Source of the DNA: Chara braunii
Taxonomy: Eukaryota > Streptophyta > Charophyceae > Charales > Characeae
Reading direction: 5' to 3'
Length of the DNA: 20,703 nt
Assembly: GCA_003427395.1 (NCBI GenBank)
Contig: BFEA01000971.1
Location: 5,657-26,359 of the forward strand
The notes beneath the pieces were generated by a model. That model was not told the DNA's origin. It saw nothing but the letters and a program-made list of their open reading frames with translations, and did no database searches. Each line of letters starts with the position of its first letter. Position 1 is the first letter of the stretch. Below, piece after piece: positions 1 through 8,224 of this stretch. Position numbers and translations under genes: made by a program.

Positions 1-346
1 CTAGCGAGCTTTTAAGGTGGAACTTCTTGGCTGCTCGTTTTCTAGGGGATTGTGGTGACTTGGGCGACTCTATTTGGTTGTCTGTCATAGGTTGATGTTG
101 ATCTTTTTTCTTTGTGTTGCTTGACTCGCCGACCTCGCCGATGTCGTGGATACGTACGTAGACTTTTCCGTTATTTTTCGCCTCCTCAAACTTAATGGAT
201 GAAATTCTTATGCCTGGACTTTCTGGTGGTTCGTCGAAGTCATCTTCGAAGGTGATTCGAGAGATTTTGGTTGGTAATTCATCCTCGGATTGCTTCCTCT
301 TTGCTTCATTCATCCTCCTTCTTCGAATGTCTATATTAATCTTCAT
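1..346 (-). CDS. Open frame after Gag, probable start of pol/pre-protease region (partial)
   Basis: The frame begins with ATG at 346-344, directly after the Gag TAG and in the same frame. It stays open for 115 codons to the window edge. The product is hydrophilic, with an acidic first half (EDDFDEPPESPG) and a basic end (SPRKRAAKKFHLKSS). This resembles the linker that precedes the protease in Ty3/Gypsy polyproteins, but no catalytic D-[ST]-G is reached. It could be translated as a separate protein from its own ATG, or made by reading through the TAG. The assignment rests mainly on position. Confidence 0.42.
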   Translation of the reverse strand, partial: MKINIDIRRRRMNEAKRKQSEDELPTKISRITFEDDFDEPPESPGIRISSIKFEEAKNNGKVYVRIHDIGEVGESSNTKKKDQHQPMTDNQIESPKSPQSPRKRAAKKFHLKSSL

Positions 347-1309
347 CTAGGGTAGGAAGGGTACCGGTTTGCCTTCATTTGCCCAAATGACGTATTTTCG
401 ATCGTCGAGTTCGATGATCCCTTCTTTTAGTGCGTCTAACATTGTTTGGCAATCTCTTTTGCGGTGGTCCTCGTCTCCGAAGTATATACATGCTTTATCA
501 TTCCACGTTCGCTTTGGGCTAGGATCGGTTTTGTCGCGCGTGGTCCGGACAGGGGTTTCCTCGTTTCTCTGGTTATTACTTTGCAATCTCTCTACTGCCG
601 CCTTTAGTACTTCTATCTGTCTTGCCATTTCCTCGTCTCGTCTGTCTGGTCTTTTTGCTTTTATCTCATCTCTTGGCTTCCACCTGTTATCCTTAGTATT
701 TGACCACTTTGAGGTTCCCCATTCCGCGTCGTTTCTTTTCCAGTCACTTCTGTTTCCTTTCCTCCATTCGCCCTCATTTTTGGCTGTGTCCCCTCTTCTA
801 GGTGAGCTCGCGTAGGTGTCCCTTCCTTCGGTTCTGGGTCTCCTATCGTCGAATTGCGATTTTCCTCCTCCTTTTTTTTTAGTTACGCCTTTTCCTAGGT
901 TGTCAAGAACCCTCGCAAGGTGTGCTTTCGCGCTTTGGCCTTCGGTGTCATGGGTTAAAGCTTTGACTTGGTTGAACGTTACCTTAGAGGGAAGATCCCT
1001 CATAATTTTGTCTCGCTTTTCTCGAGACAAAAATCCTAAGAATATTCCGCATCTTTCTATTTCACCCATAAATCCACCTTCGACTAGAGGGTTCGAAGCC
1101 TTCTCATATCTCCTTGCGAATGCTACTAGACTCTCGTCCTCCTGTTTTTTCATTTCTTTGAGATCTTCTATTGAATAGGATGTTTCATCCGATGCGAAGA
1201 TTCTTGTAATCCTTTCTCTGAATATCAGCCAACGCCAACTGTCCGGAATGGCTTCTCTGACTTCGCGATCTATCTTGGGGGCTGTGTGGTGGAGTAAATT
1301 TATAATCAT
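347..1309 (-). CDS. gag: Gag-like protein with altered zinc knuckle
   Basis: A 320-aa ORF. Residues about 1-125 look like a retrotransposon Gag capsid region: charged helices with the pattern ESLVAFARRYEKASNP, then GFLSREKRDKIMRDLP. A long basic, low-complexity stretch follows (about 140-260, rich in K, R, D, G and W), as expected for an RNA-binding nucleocapsid. Near residue 278 a CCHC-type knuckle appears as C-x2-F-x4-H-x4-C, so the second cysteine is phenylalanine. The true N-terminus is further upstream: in the same frame, sequence up to 1426 continues the Gag-like pattern (GKNVS, FLDDWEVLGMRAE) but is cut by TAA at 1364-1366 and TGA at 1322-1324. The ATG at 1309 is therefore probably not the original start. 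The ORF ends at TAG (347-349). Confidence 0.65.
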   Translation of the reverse strand: MIINLLHHTAPKIDREVREAIPDSWRWLIFRERITRIFASDETSYSIEDLKEMKKQEDESLVAFARRYEKASNPLVEGGFMGEIERCGIFLGFLSREKRDKIMRDLPSKVTFNQVKALTHDTEGQSAKAHLARVLDNLGKGVTKKKGGGKSQFDDRRPRTEGRDTYASSPRRGDTAKNEGEWRKGNRSDWKRNDAEWGTSKWSNTKDNRWKPRDEIKAKRPDRRDEEMARQIEVLKAAVERLQSNNQRNEETPVRTTRDKTDPSPKRTWNDKACIYFGDEDHRKRDCQTMLDALKEGIIELDDRKYVIWANEGKPVPFLP

Positions 1310-1426
1310 CTCCTGATCGCTTCATTCTGCTCTCATCCCCAGTACCTCCCAGTCGTCTAAGAATTATGAAACATTCTTCCCTGTAAAAATTGTTTGGATT
1401 CCGGATAGTGTCGGTAATTGGAAGGT

Positions 1427-1759
1427 TTATGCTCCTAGGAAGGGGGATACGTAGGAGCCTGGTGCGTATGCCATTCTGTAAGGTTGGCTCGTGGTTTCCC
1501 TATATGGTTCCCTTGTACCGGGATCCGAGAATCGGGCTANTCNATTTNTGTTTAGAACGTCTTTCCNCCACNCTTCACTNTTGGAAGTNCGTTCCTCGAG
1601 TTCTGNGGCTGTAGTTTCTAACTCTTTTAGGGTCTTCCTCAATTTTTCGGCGTCCTTTGTGACATCAGCTGTCATTTTTCTAACTGGGGTGCTCGTCCTT
1701 GATTCTTGTGTTTTGACTTCGCCGCCTATCGAAAATAAATAGACTCCTTCCGCATCCAT
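1427..1759 (-). pseudogene. Helical charged segment upstream of Gag, same frame
   Basis: A 110-codon open stretch in the same frame as Gag, closed by TAA at 1427-1429. The middle (VTKDAEKLRKTLKELETTA) is a strong coiled-coil candidate. The end is proline- and tyrosine-rich and several codons are unreadable because of N bases. It probably forms part of the same polypeptide as the segments on either side, separated from them now only by stop codons. No enzyme motif is visible. Confidence 0.4.
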
Positions 1760-1768
1760 ATTTTTCCC

Positions 1769-2278
1769 TCACTCTTCCAGAAATTGATCCAAGGCGACTT
1801 TAACTCTTTCAATCGATTCTTCTAGTAGTTCCTGCAATGTGTTGAAGTCCTCNNCTTTCCCTTNAGCTTTGANGACTAAGGCGGTAGCTAAAGCGGTTTG
1901 TAGGTAGCGTGAGTTGACCTCCAACGTGTTTAAGGATATCCCATCAACTATTACGTTGGCGAGTTCTCCTAGAGCTCGAGCGTCCTCTCTTAATTTTTTT
2001 ACAGATGTGNCTATCGTTTCTCTCCAGGTGCGTGGGATTGTNTGNCCGCTAGGNTTGACNGTGAGGATTTGTATTCTTACGAGAAAGAGCTCGCCTGCAG
2101 CTTTCCAGACGGCACACTTCCTGGTTTCTATTACTGCTTTTGTGGCGCACTCGGTTTCCTCTTCTTGGCTTAATTGCTCATTATGTACTGCTTTCACTAG
2201 GACTTNTACTAAGGANCCTTCTCTTTCTNCTCTGCCNGAGATACTAAATTTTTGCCTTCTAGGTTCGACATTAGTCAT
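1769..2278 (-). pseudogene. Helical segment of the same broken protein
   Basis: A 169-codon open stretch, in frame with the Gag ORF, ending in TGA at 1769-1771. It is rich in Leu, Glu, Ala and Lys, with long predicted helices (LREDARALGELANVIVDG; LLEESIERVKVALDQFLEE). The downstream helical segment begins nine bases after the stop. N bases hide about ten residues. I do not recognise the family. A structural, multimerising part of an extended Gag is a reasonable inference. Confidence 0.4.
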
Positions 2279-2299
2279 TCCTTTGTTAATTAGTTTCTT

Positions 2300-2749
2300 C
2301 TTGGTCTTGGTTCAGGAGTCTGGCAATGAAATTATTTCGCCATCTTATAATGTTATCTCTTTCCTCTCTATTTAAGTCGGCTTCATCCGTAGAGCTGCGT
2401 CATTCGTGGTATTTTGCTAGCGACTCTTCGACCTTCCTCTCAATTGGGTCTAAGTATACTTCTAGGATGACATCAATTTTTGGATCTCTTCCCCTTACAC
2501 TTGTGTTCGTGCTTCTCGAATTGTCTCTTCCTTCTCTATCTCGCACTTCATCCATNNCTCGACCCAGATCATCACACTGTANGCTATGCGATTCTCTGTT
2601 CTAACTTGTGCTAGTGCCCTTGGTCTTTCACGCTCTATAGCTTCTTGTGTCAATCTTCGGCAATCTAATGTGTTTAATGCTCTAGAGGTTCAGATCCTAA
2701 TAATGGAAGTTATAGTCTCGCAAAGGATACCCGATTCACTTCCTCTTGA
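2300..2749 (-). pseudogene. Frame-shifted coding remnant between domain copy A and the helical region
   Basis: Two frames carry protein-like sequence. Immediately after copy A, and in its frame, a basic-acidic helix reads LDCRRLTQEAIERERPRALA and ends at a TAA near 2506. From about 2560 a second frame reads RDPKIDVILEVYLDPIERK, then, after a TGA at 2400-2402, NREERDNIIRWRNNFIARLL. Both frames look coding over about 60 bases near 2510-2560, so one frameshift there, plus another back just before 2278, would explain the pattern. N bases at 2556-2557 and 2582 show weak consensus. Confidence 0.35.
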
Positions 2750-3211
2750 TCAGTTACCGCTCCCGACATTTTTGAGTTCGTCTTGTGCCCTCTTCACCTT
2801 CCATACGAGGTCGATTACGACCGACAATTCATTGTTAGCGAGTGTAAGCCNTTCAACTGGCGAAGACGGTATTCCAATGAAAGGCCTAACGTAGGTACTC
2901 CANGAGAAATTCGTCCTTAATTGTTGGAGTCTTCTCTTCTCGTCATGGNCTGTGTTCGAGGCCCGTTGCCAACAACNATATTTTTCGTTTTCCTTAAACC
3001 TATGTTGCGGCACGTATATTCCCACATCATACTCATCAAGGTTGATAAAGTAGTAGGTGAGGACATACATACCATCAATCCCCCATCCCTGATTCTTTAG
3101 ACCTTCGTATCTCACGATCTCATATGGGATCACTGCTCTNTTCGATATAGAGTTAAGGGAACGGACCAACTTCCTCGACTTCCCCTCATCTAGTTTCCTA
3201 CACCACCTCAT
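2750..3211 (-). pseudogene. Repeated domain, copy A (third in reading order)
   Basis: A 153-codon open frame carrying the last of three related domains. Shared features are: a [FI]PYE box followed by a second YE (IPYEIVRYE, about residues 31-39); an aromatic strand (GMYVLTYYF); an EYDVGIYVP box; then CWQRA, a DEK-R-L helix, and WST. Copy B matches CWQRA and WST exactly. The alternation of short strands and one long helix suggests a compact alpha/beta domain. I do not recognise the family. The segment ends at TAA at 2750-2752, and the frame continues downstream with further stops. Confidence 0.5.
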
Positions 3212-3290
3212 CCTTGGTCAAGTCCCCTAGCATGGCTTCTAATCCTGCTCTTGGTCTTGGAAACATTCTTCTTTTTTGGTCTCCCTTGTA

Positions 3291-3620
3291 CTAATCCTTC
3301 ACTGCCCTCATGATTCCAACCAATCTTCCTCTGTCATTTTTTATCTCGTGTTTACCTTCTATTCCGAACAAGCCTGTGTCAAGGTAGAGTTCCCCTTCTT
3401 GATTTCGTAGGCAAGAGGCTCCCCGCTTAATCTCTATCAACCCTGTTTCATTTGATCGAACTCTCCTACAGATCTTCGTGCCTAGAGTACGCAAGTCCTC
3501 CTGGGTCCATTCCGTCAAAAGTCTGAGCAACTCTTGTAATCTCCACCTATCATGATTACGCTGTCTTAGTTCACTTGATATATCCCCTCCAAGTTGCCTA
3601 TTCTCGTTCTCTCTTGCCAT
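3291..3620 (-). pseudogene. Linker domain between copies B and A
   Basis: A 109-codon frame that overlaps the end of copy B by 23 bases in another frame, so a frameshift probably joins them. It starts with a helical, arginine-rich stretch (LQELLRLLTEWTQEDLR), followed by a strand-rich half (ETGLIEIKRGASCLRNQEGE). It occupies the same relative position after copy B that the 4129-4398 segment holds after copy C. The two share only a weak pattern (a leucine-rich helix, then a basic strand region). Function unknown. Confidence 0.38.
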
Positions 3621-4135
3621 TCGGGTTATGGTGCCGGTTTATGAAATCAATTATTAAACCTCGCCCGATCCATGTCAATGCTTCGTAAGGAATCCGCGGC
3701 CTAGGCAAGTCTTCAAAGATCCTAATTTCGGTACTCCAAGCGACTTCTTTCTTTAAGGAAAGGAGTCTATCCTTCTCGTCCTCCACCACTTCTCTCGCTC
3801 TTTGCCAGCAACGTCCATACACTAAATCTTCCGACCTTTCCGTTGGTAGGTAAAATGCCTACGTCTCTTGCCTTAGTCCCTAGGAAGCGCGCGGTCATAA
3901 CATAGAGGCCGCTCAGTTCCCATGCACTGTCGACCATCTCATAGCCCTCCACCTCATACGGAAACTCCTCCCTTCTTCCTAGGGTACTCAAGGATGCACA
4001 CACCGCATCAAACTTCTCTTGCGGCGGCCGGTTCCCAGCGATGATCTTATTATCCCACTCTTCAAGTTTGTCTGCAAACTTCTTATGCCTTACTCTTTCA
4101 TGACCTAGCATTTTTTTGCCACGCCCGCCTAACAC
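3598..4135 (-). pseudogene. Repeated domain, copy B (second in reading order), split by a frameshift
   Basis: The first part (4135-3767) reads FPYEVEGYE, then GLYVMTARF and DVGILP. The second part (3822-3598), in another frame, reads CWQRA, EDEKDRLLSLKKEVAWST, IFEDLPRPRIPYEALTW and IIDFI. Put side by side they follow the order of copy A box for box, so a single frameshift in the overlap at about 3767-3822 separates the halves. The frame before the PYE box is basic and helical (ERVRHKKFADKLEEWDNKI). Confidence 0.5.
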
Positions 4136-4398
4136 AACCGGGTTCGTTCCCTAACCAGACGATAGTATTTTCTCCCAGAGGTCCCTAGTCTTTCCACCTT
4201 CAGTAGATAACTGATCTCGGTTTGGTTGGTAATTACCCTCAAACCCGACTCCCTCATACGATCCAAATAAGGTTGTATGAGTTCAAGCTCTTCAAACCCA
4301 AAGAGATCTACATCAGGAATTCGGAGAGTGCCCTCAACTTTTACCATTCCCTCTTCCACGATAGCCCTGAAGGAGAATTGCTCCCTAAGACCCGGCAT
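4129..4398 (-). pseudogene. Linker domain between copies C and B
   Basis: An 89-codon frame right after copy C (two bases from its stop, in a different frame), running into copy B with a 7-base overlap. Strand-rich N-terminal half (MVKVEGTLRIPDVDLFGFEE), then a helix (LELIQPYLDRMRESGLRV) and a basic end. With copy C it makes a two-part unit of about 260 residues, comparable with copy B plus its own linker. No known motif. Confidence 0.38.
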
Positions 4399-4399
4399 C

Positions 4400-4840
4400 C
4401 TACTGACCCCAACTCCTTGCTCTGAGCGCCATATTAATTAAAGGCTCCCAGTTCTTGCCGTCAGTGAAACTATTAGGTAGACTAGGTTCTGGAACCCCAT
4501 GGAATAGAACCGGTGATGAGTCACTGATTACTTTTTCCCCTCTCCTTTCTAATTCCTTCCTTTCCTGGCCGATGACGGTTTTAATCCAGTTTCTAAGCGA
4601 CTCTCGTTCAGTTCCCCTCTCTCTCAATAGGGGTATATAGGGCCTAATGTCGTATTCCCCTGTATCAAGATGTTTTACCACAAGGACATGGGCTTTCCCA
4701 GGAGCGTGGCGTTCCTCCAGCGATATACAACTTTCTATTTTGTAAGGAAACGCCCCTGCGCTAGTAATAGGGACTAAGGCGTCTAGGGCCGCTGTGACCC
4801 TAGGGCAATAACCTGATATTTCCCATTCGTTGAAGTCACT
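4400..4840 (-). pseudogene. Repeated domain, copy C (first in reading order)
   Basis: Open for 146 codons from just after a TAG at 4841-4843 to 4400. An ATG-started frame would miss the N-terminal half. Boxes in order: AALDALVPITSAGAFPYKIE, KAHVLVVKHL, TGEYDIRPYIP, a helix with QERKELERRG, and FHGVPEPSLP. The order and spacing match copies A and B. In another frame, ATGs at 4875-4870 begin a short peptide (MMATTGDPDEPR) that may be the original protein start, reached by a frameshift near 4800-4840. Confidence 0.48.
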
Positions 4841-4925
4841 CTAGGCTCATCCGGATCCCCAGTCGTGGCCATCATCCCTCGACATAATTTTCTATTTCGG
4901 TAGCGCTCCTGAAGTACCCCACCCT

Positions 4926-5718
4926 TTACTCAGGAAAATCTGCGGGGTCTTCCCACTCTTCACGGTCGTCGTCCCTTAATCGTTCCCACTCGGCTAGATC
5001 CCAATCTTCTTCCCCGTACTCTATGTCCTCGTCGTTTACTGCCTCTGTCCCTTCGTAGTATGTCCGAAATTCGAAGAACCCAATGAGTGAGCCTTCCCTG
5101 ACCGACGAGTCGTATCCAGAAGTACCGTATAACTCGGCTATACCAGCTAGGTGGCTCGGTGGCTCCCTCAGGGCTCTATCCAAAGCGGTCCAGAACTCGG
5201 CCGGTTGATCAAACCTCAGTGCCTCTCTGAGACCTCTAGGTGAAATAGCTCTAATTAGCTCTACCAATTCCACAGCCGACTCCCCGAACCTGGGCCCTTC
5301 CTTCCAGAGCGCGTAGTAGACGTGATCTTCGTCACTGTTCCTCAAAGGGTTTCTAATCTCGAGGAAAGCTCGGTAGACCTCAATAAGACGCCCAAGTCCT
5401 CCTAGAAAGTCTTCCAAGACGAAACCTGGGACGGGCAGCCTCAAAGCTTGTTCGGGTTGGGGCAAGAACCCTCCTCTAGCCAGTCGAAGCGAGACCACTA
5501 CCGACCTATAGTCTCTGTCGTAGCAGCGTTTTTCCCCCCTTAGCTTGTCGACCACTTCTTGCAGTACGCGTGGCGTTGTTACCTCGTCTGCCCAAGTATG
5601 AGAGTCGAGACTCGAAATTACCCCTAAGACCTGATCCCAACGATTTCGTTCTACGGCTTGGAAAACTATGTCCGCTAGAACGGAAGACTGATAGTAGAGG
5701 AAGCCTCTGACCGCTAAT
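4926..5718 (-). CDS. Unrecognised protein with strongly acidic C-terminus
   Basis: Open from just after TAA (5716-5718) to TAA at 4926-4928, 263 codons. The first ATG-like start lies far inside (GTG at 5555), so this is the C-terminal part of a longer protein, and the same frame continues upstream beyond the stop. Leucine- and arginine-rich helices fill the first 180 residues. The last 40 residues are very acidic (NDEDIEYGEEDWDLAEWERL). No catalytic motif was recognised. Its place before the three-copy domain makes it the second coding segment of the element. Confidence 0.42.
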
Positions 5719-6154
5719 TACAGGGATTCTTCTATTAGCCTGCCTCTCCTGTCGAACTCACACCCTACCTGGGGCGCGACCAGCAACCAGACCCCCGGCC
5801 TCAACAGGATAGATCTCCACTCCTTATCTACTTTATCCAGATATCCTCACCTGACAGCTTGCTCAGGTAAGGTAAATTCCACCCAATCTTCTCCAATGAA
5901 CTCGGGTTCCCTATAGTCGAAGTGACAAAGCTCAACTGAGTGCTCTATCTCGTCGTGAGGCATCTAGTCGTCCACGAAGCTCCCGTCTAAAATCAGCCCC
6001 TGTCTATCTCCCCACTTGTCTCCGCTCTCCTTACCTCGTTTCTGACCCTAAACACGATTCTGCGCAACTGTCTACGAGTGGGAATCTCTTGGTCTAGACA
6101 GTAGGTAAGTAACCAGGTTAGCTCGACGGCAATTATCCTAAACTGCGTCGCCCT
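5719..6154 (-). pseudogene. Broken join between the two upstream ORFs
   Basis: After the stop at 6155, the same frame continues with plausible protein (FRIIAVELTWLLTYCLDQEI, then RRIVFRVRNEVRR) to about 6030. The coding signal then moves to the frame of the 5718-4926 ORF (HFDYREPEFIGEDWVEFTLP; WRSILLRPGVWLLVAPQVG), with a TGA near 5850. The two ORFs are therefore probably parts of one protein of about 580 residues, now broken by one frameshift and several stops. Confidence 0.35.
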
Positions 6155-6670
6155 CTACACTACAGCTAGTAGCCTCCGATGTCTCTCCTCATTGCCAAAG
6201 ACTACTCCTGTTAGGAATCTAGGAACGATAACCGCTCTCACAGACGTAACTCTAGGCAGTTCCCAGTCGTACGCAAAACGCACCGTGTAAAAGGCTACCG
6301 AGTCGGCTCCACTCTTCTCCACAAACTCACTGAACACTCTCGCACCGAATCTACGTGCTAATGAGGTCAGGCATAAGAGAGTGTGACAACGACGGGCAAT
6401 CTCTATCACTAGGTACCTCCACTCCTCCTCTGAGACATACAGTCTAACGTTCACTTCTGCGCGAAGAGGTTCGCTAGCCTTGTCCCTTTCAACACACTCT
6501 CTAGGCTCCGCCTCAATTCTCACCCACAGGAAGACGCCCTCGCGTATGACTAGGCCTCGCTGTTCAGACGGCCTATACTTACTCGATCGTTCCAACGGAA
6601 GACTAATGATGTCACAGAAGCCGCTCCGTTCAACGAGATGTATTTGAGACTCCGATTCGATGTAAACCAT
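6155..6670 (-). CDS. Unrecognised ORF at the 5' end of the minus-strand element
   Basis: 171 codons from ATG at 6670. Mixed alpha/beta composition with hydrophobic strands (GVFLWVRIEAEP; VTSVRAVIVPRFLTGVVFG) and a cysteine-containing helix (RRCHTLLCLTSLARRFGARV). No motif was recognised. It is the first coding segment of the block. Upstream sequence in minus-strand sense (6671-7127) is non-coding as far as I can see, so this start may be genuine. The stop is TAG at 6155-6157, but coding-like sequence continues in frame beyond it. Confidence 0.4.
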   Translation of the reverse strand: MVYIESESQIHLVERSGFCDIISLPLERSSKYRPSEQRGLVIREGVFLWVRIEAEPRECVERDKASEPLRAEVNVRLYVSEEEWRYLVIEIARRCHTLLCLTSLARRFGARVFSEFVEKSGADSVAFYTVRFAYDWELPRVTSVRAVIVPRFLTGVVFGNEERHRRLLAVV

Positions 6671-7127
6671 TCCTAAGCAAAATAAAAAACGGTTCTCTCT
6701 CAGTATGTCACTCCCTTTGCCACTCTCAGACTGTTGAGCTCACAGACCCCCACGACAGGCCTCCCAATGCAAGAAGAAACCCACAAAACACTGCCTGGCA
6801 GAAATAATAGAAGTAGTTTCATTCAGTCCAAAACAATGGGGTGGAAAACACTCGTTCTGACCTCAGCCGTACACCTCGCTCCTGTGTCTGGGAAGTCTGT
6901 CCGAGTCCCTACAGATCTAGTCAACAAGCGTCACCTAATCCTCCTCTCGATTGAGTATCTCGTGTATCGTGCCCGTCGATCCCAAGGGACCGTGCTCGAG
7001 CTCTCGGTGTCTGACGTGGCCTCCCTCGCCCATCGAGGCCAGAGCTTCAGATCTACGGTGACCATACCCTCGCGCAGTCGCTCCGTCAGGGAGGTGATCG
7101 TCCTGGATGTCTAGCTCAGGCGCCCTC
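6671..7127. other. No recognised feature
   Basis: This stretch separates the minus-strand ORFs from the tandem arrays. By position it could hold the leader and part of an LTR of the minus-strand element. I found no second copy of it, no TG...CA ends and no tRNA-complementary primer site. The plus-strand frame at 6734-7114 has no protein-like pattern that I recognise. Confidence 0.4.
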
Positions 7128-7435
7128 TTCAGAAGGGCCCGACTCAGATGGTACCTGTTCGAAAACCCCGCTTCAGATCGTACCTCTTCTGAAGTCCCGC
7201 TTTGGATCATACCTCTTCGGAAGGCCTGCTTCGGGTTGTACCTCTTCGGAAGGCCCGCCTCGGGTTGTACCTCTTCGGAAGGCCCACTTCGGGTTGTACC
7301 TCTTTGGAAGGCCCGCTTCGGGTTGTACCTCTTCGGAAGGCCCGCTTTGGGTTGTACCTCTTTGGAAGGCCCGCTTCGGGTTGTACCTCTTCGGAAGGCC
7401 CGCTTCGGGTTGTACCTCTTCGGAATAGTGACCCT
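7128..7435. repeat. 29-bp tandem array, about 10 copies
   Basis: Units begin TTCGGAAGGCCCGCTTCGGG and end in TTGTACCTC. Starts fall at 7128 (30 bp), 7158, 7187, 7216, 7245, 7274, 7303, 7332, 7361 and 7390, with a partial copy at 7419. The first three units are clearly more diverged than the rest, so homogenisation has acted on the right side. Each unit can be divided into a 14-mer and a 15-mer that both start TCGG, which hints at an older dimer of the shorter repeat next to it. Confidence 0.9.
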
Positions 7436-7966
7436 TCGGTAAAAATGCCTGCTCGGTGAAGTAACCACTCGGTAAAGTACCCACAAGGTAAAGTCTTCGC
7501 ACGGCGAAGTACCCGCTCGGTAATATGTCCGCTCGGTAAAAGTGTCCGCTCGATAAACGAGCCCTCCCAGTGAAAGAAAACCCCCCCAGGTACAAGAACC
7601 CGCCCGGTATATGTCCGGTCGGCAAGTGCCCACCCAGTATTGTGCCCGTCCGATAAAGTACCCGTCCGGTAAGATATCCGTCCGGTAAGTCTGTCAGCCC
7701 GGTAAGATGCCTGTCCGGTGAAATACCTGTCCGGTAAAGTATCCGTCCGGTAAGTCTGTCCGCGCGGTAAGTAAGTCCGCCTCGTAAAATATCTGTCCGG
7801 TAAAATACCTGTTCGGTGAGAAACCCGTTCGGTAAGTGTGTCGCTCGGTGAAGTACCCTTTCGGTAAGTGTGTCGCCCGGTGAAGTACCCTTTCGGTAAG
7901 TGTGTCGCCCGGTGAAGTACCCTTTCGGTAAGTGTGTCGCCCGGTAAGGCACCTGTCCGGTAATCA
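7436..7966. repeat. 16-bp tandem array, about 32 units, with a 32-bp dimer at one end
   Basis: Short units of 15-20 bp (mostly 16) with approximate consensus YCGGTAAAGTACCCGY. Nearly every unit keeps CGGTRA. At the right end (about 7831-7945) two unit types alternate, TCGGTAAGTGTGTCGC and CCGGTGAAGTACCCTT, making a 32-bp higher-order repeat in about three copies. Long open frames across the array on both strands come from repeat structure, not from genes. Confidence 0.88.
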
Positions 7967-8224
7967 ACAGCTGCGTTCCATCCGACTCCTCAACTGTAAC
8001 CAAAGGTTCCCGTCCGACCCGCTCAGTGGCCCTCCCGCGACCCCCAAGAAGCCCGCTTCGGCTGATGAGCACGCTCAACCAGAAGGGTAGTACAGTCCGG
8101 TAGTTCAGACAAGTGCTCAAAGGTACCACCTTGGGTGGCACTCGGGCACTGCAGGCAGTCCGCATCCCGTCTGTGCTACATGAGCAAAGGGTGGGAGCGC
8201 GTAGGCGTGCTCAAGATCCTCGAC
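7967..8224. other. Spacer between tandem arrays, no feature recognised
   Basis: Non-repetitive sequence between the 16-bp array and the GC-rich array. Nothing coding or structural stands out. Confidence 0.4.

Larger units (their letters stand above)
1..6670 (-). mobile_element. Decayed retroelement coding block, pre-gag and gag part
   Basis: Nearly the whole minus strand from 6670 to 1 reads as one series of coding segments that hand over between frames, which is what a decayed multidomain gene looks like. The order 5' to 3' is: two unrecognised ORFs, three copies of a repeated domain with linkers, helical charged segments, a Gag-like protein with a CCHC-type knuckle, then a basic, proline- and serine-rich segment running off the window edge. 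From 2278 to 1 everything lies in a single frame and is broken only by stop codons (1769, 1427, 1364, 1322, 347). Gag followed by an open frame suggests an LTR-type element with protease and reverse transcriptase beyond the left edge. I saw no LTR pair or primer-binding site, so the class is inferred from Gag alone. Confidence 0.5.

Noticed and set aside
369-1178. Plus-strand frames opposite Gag
   Set aside because: They are Ser/Leu/Phe-rich antisense shadows of the Gag frame, with no motif.
7128-7966. CRISPR-like array
   Set aside because: Units are contiguous with no unique spacers, and the context is eukaryotic.
7107-8165. Long open frames on both strands (for example 330 codons on the minus strand at 8165-7173)
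   Set aside because: They cover tandem arrays whose units lack stop codons. The protein is the same short peptide pattern rotating through frames.
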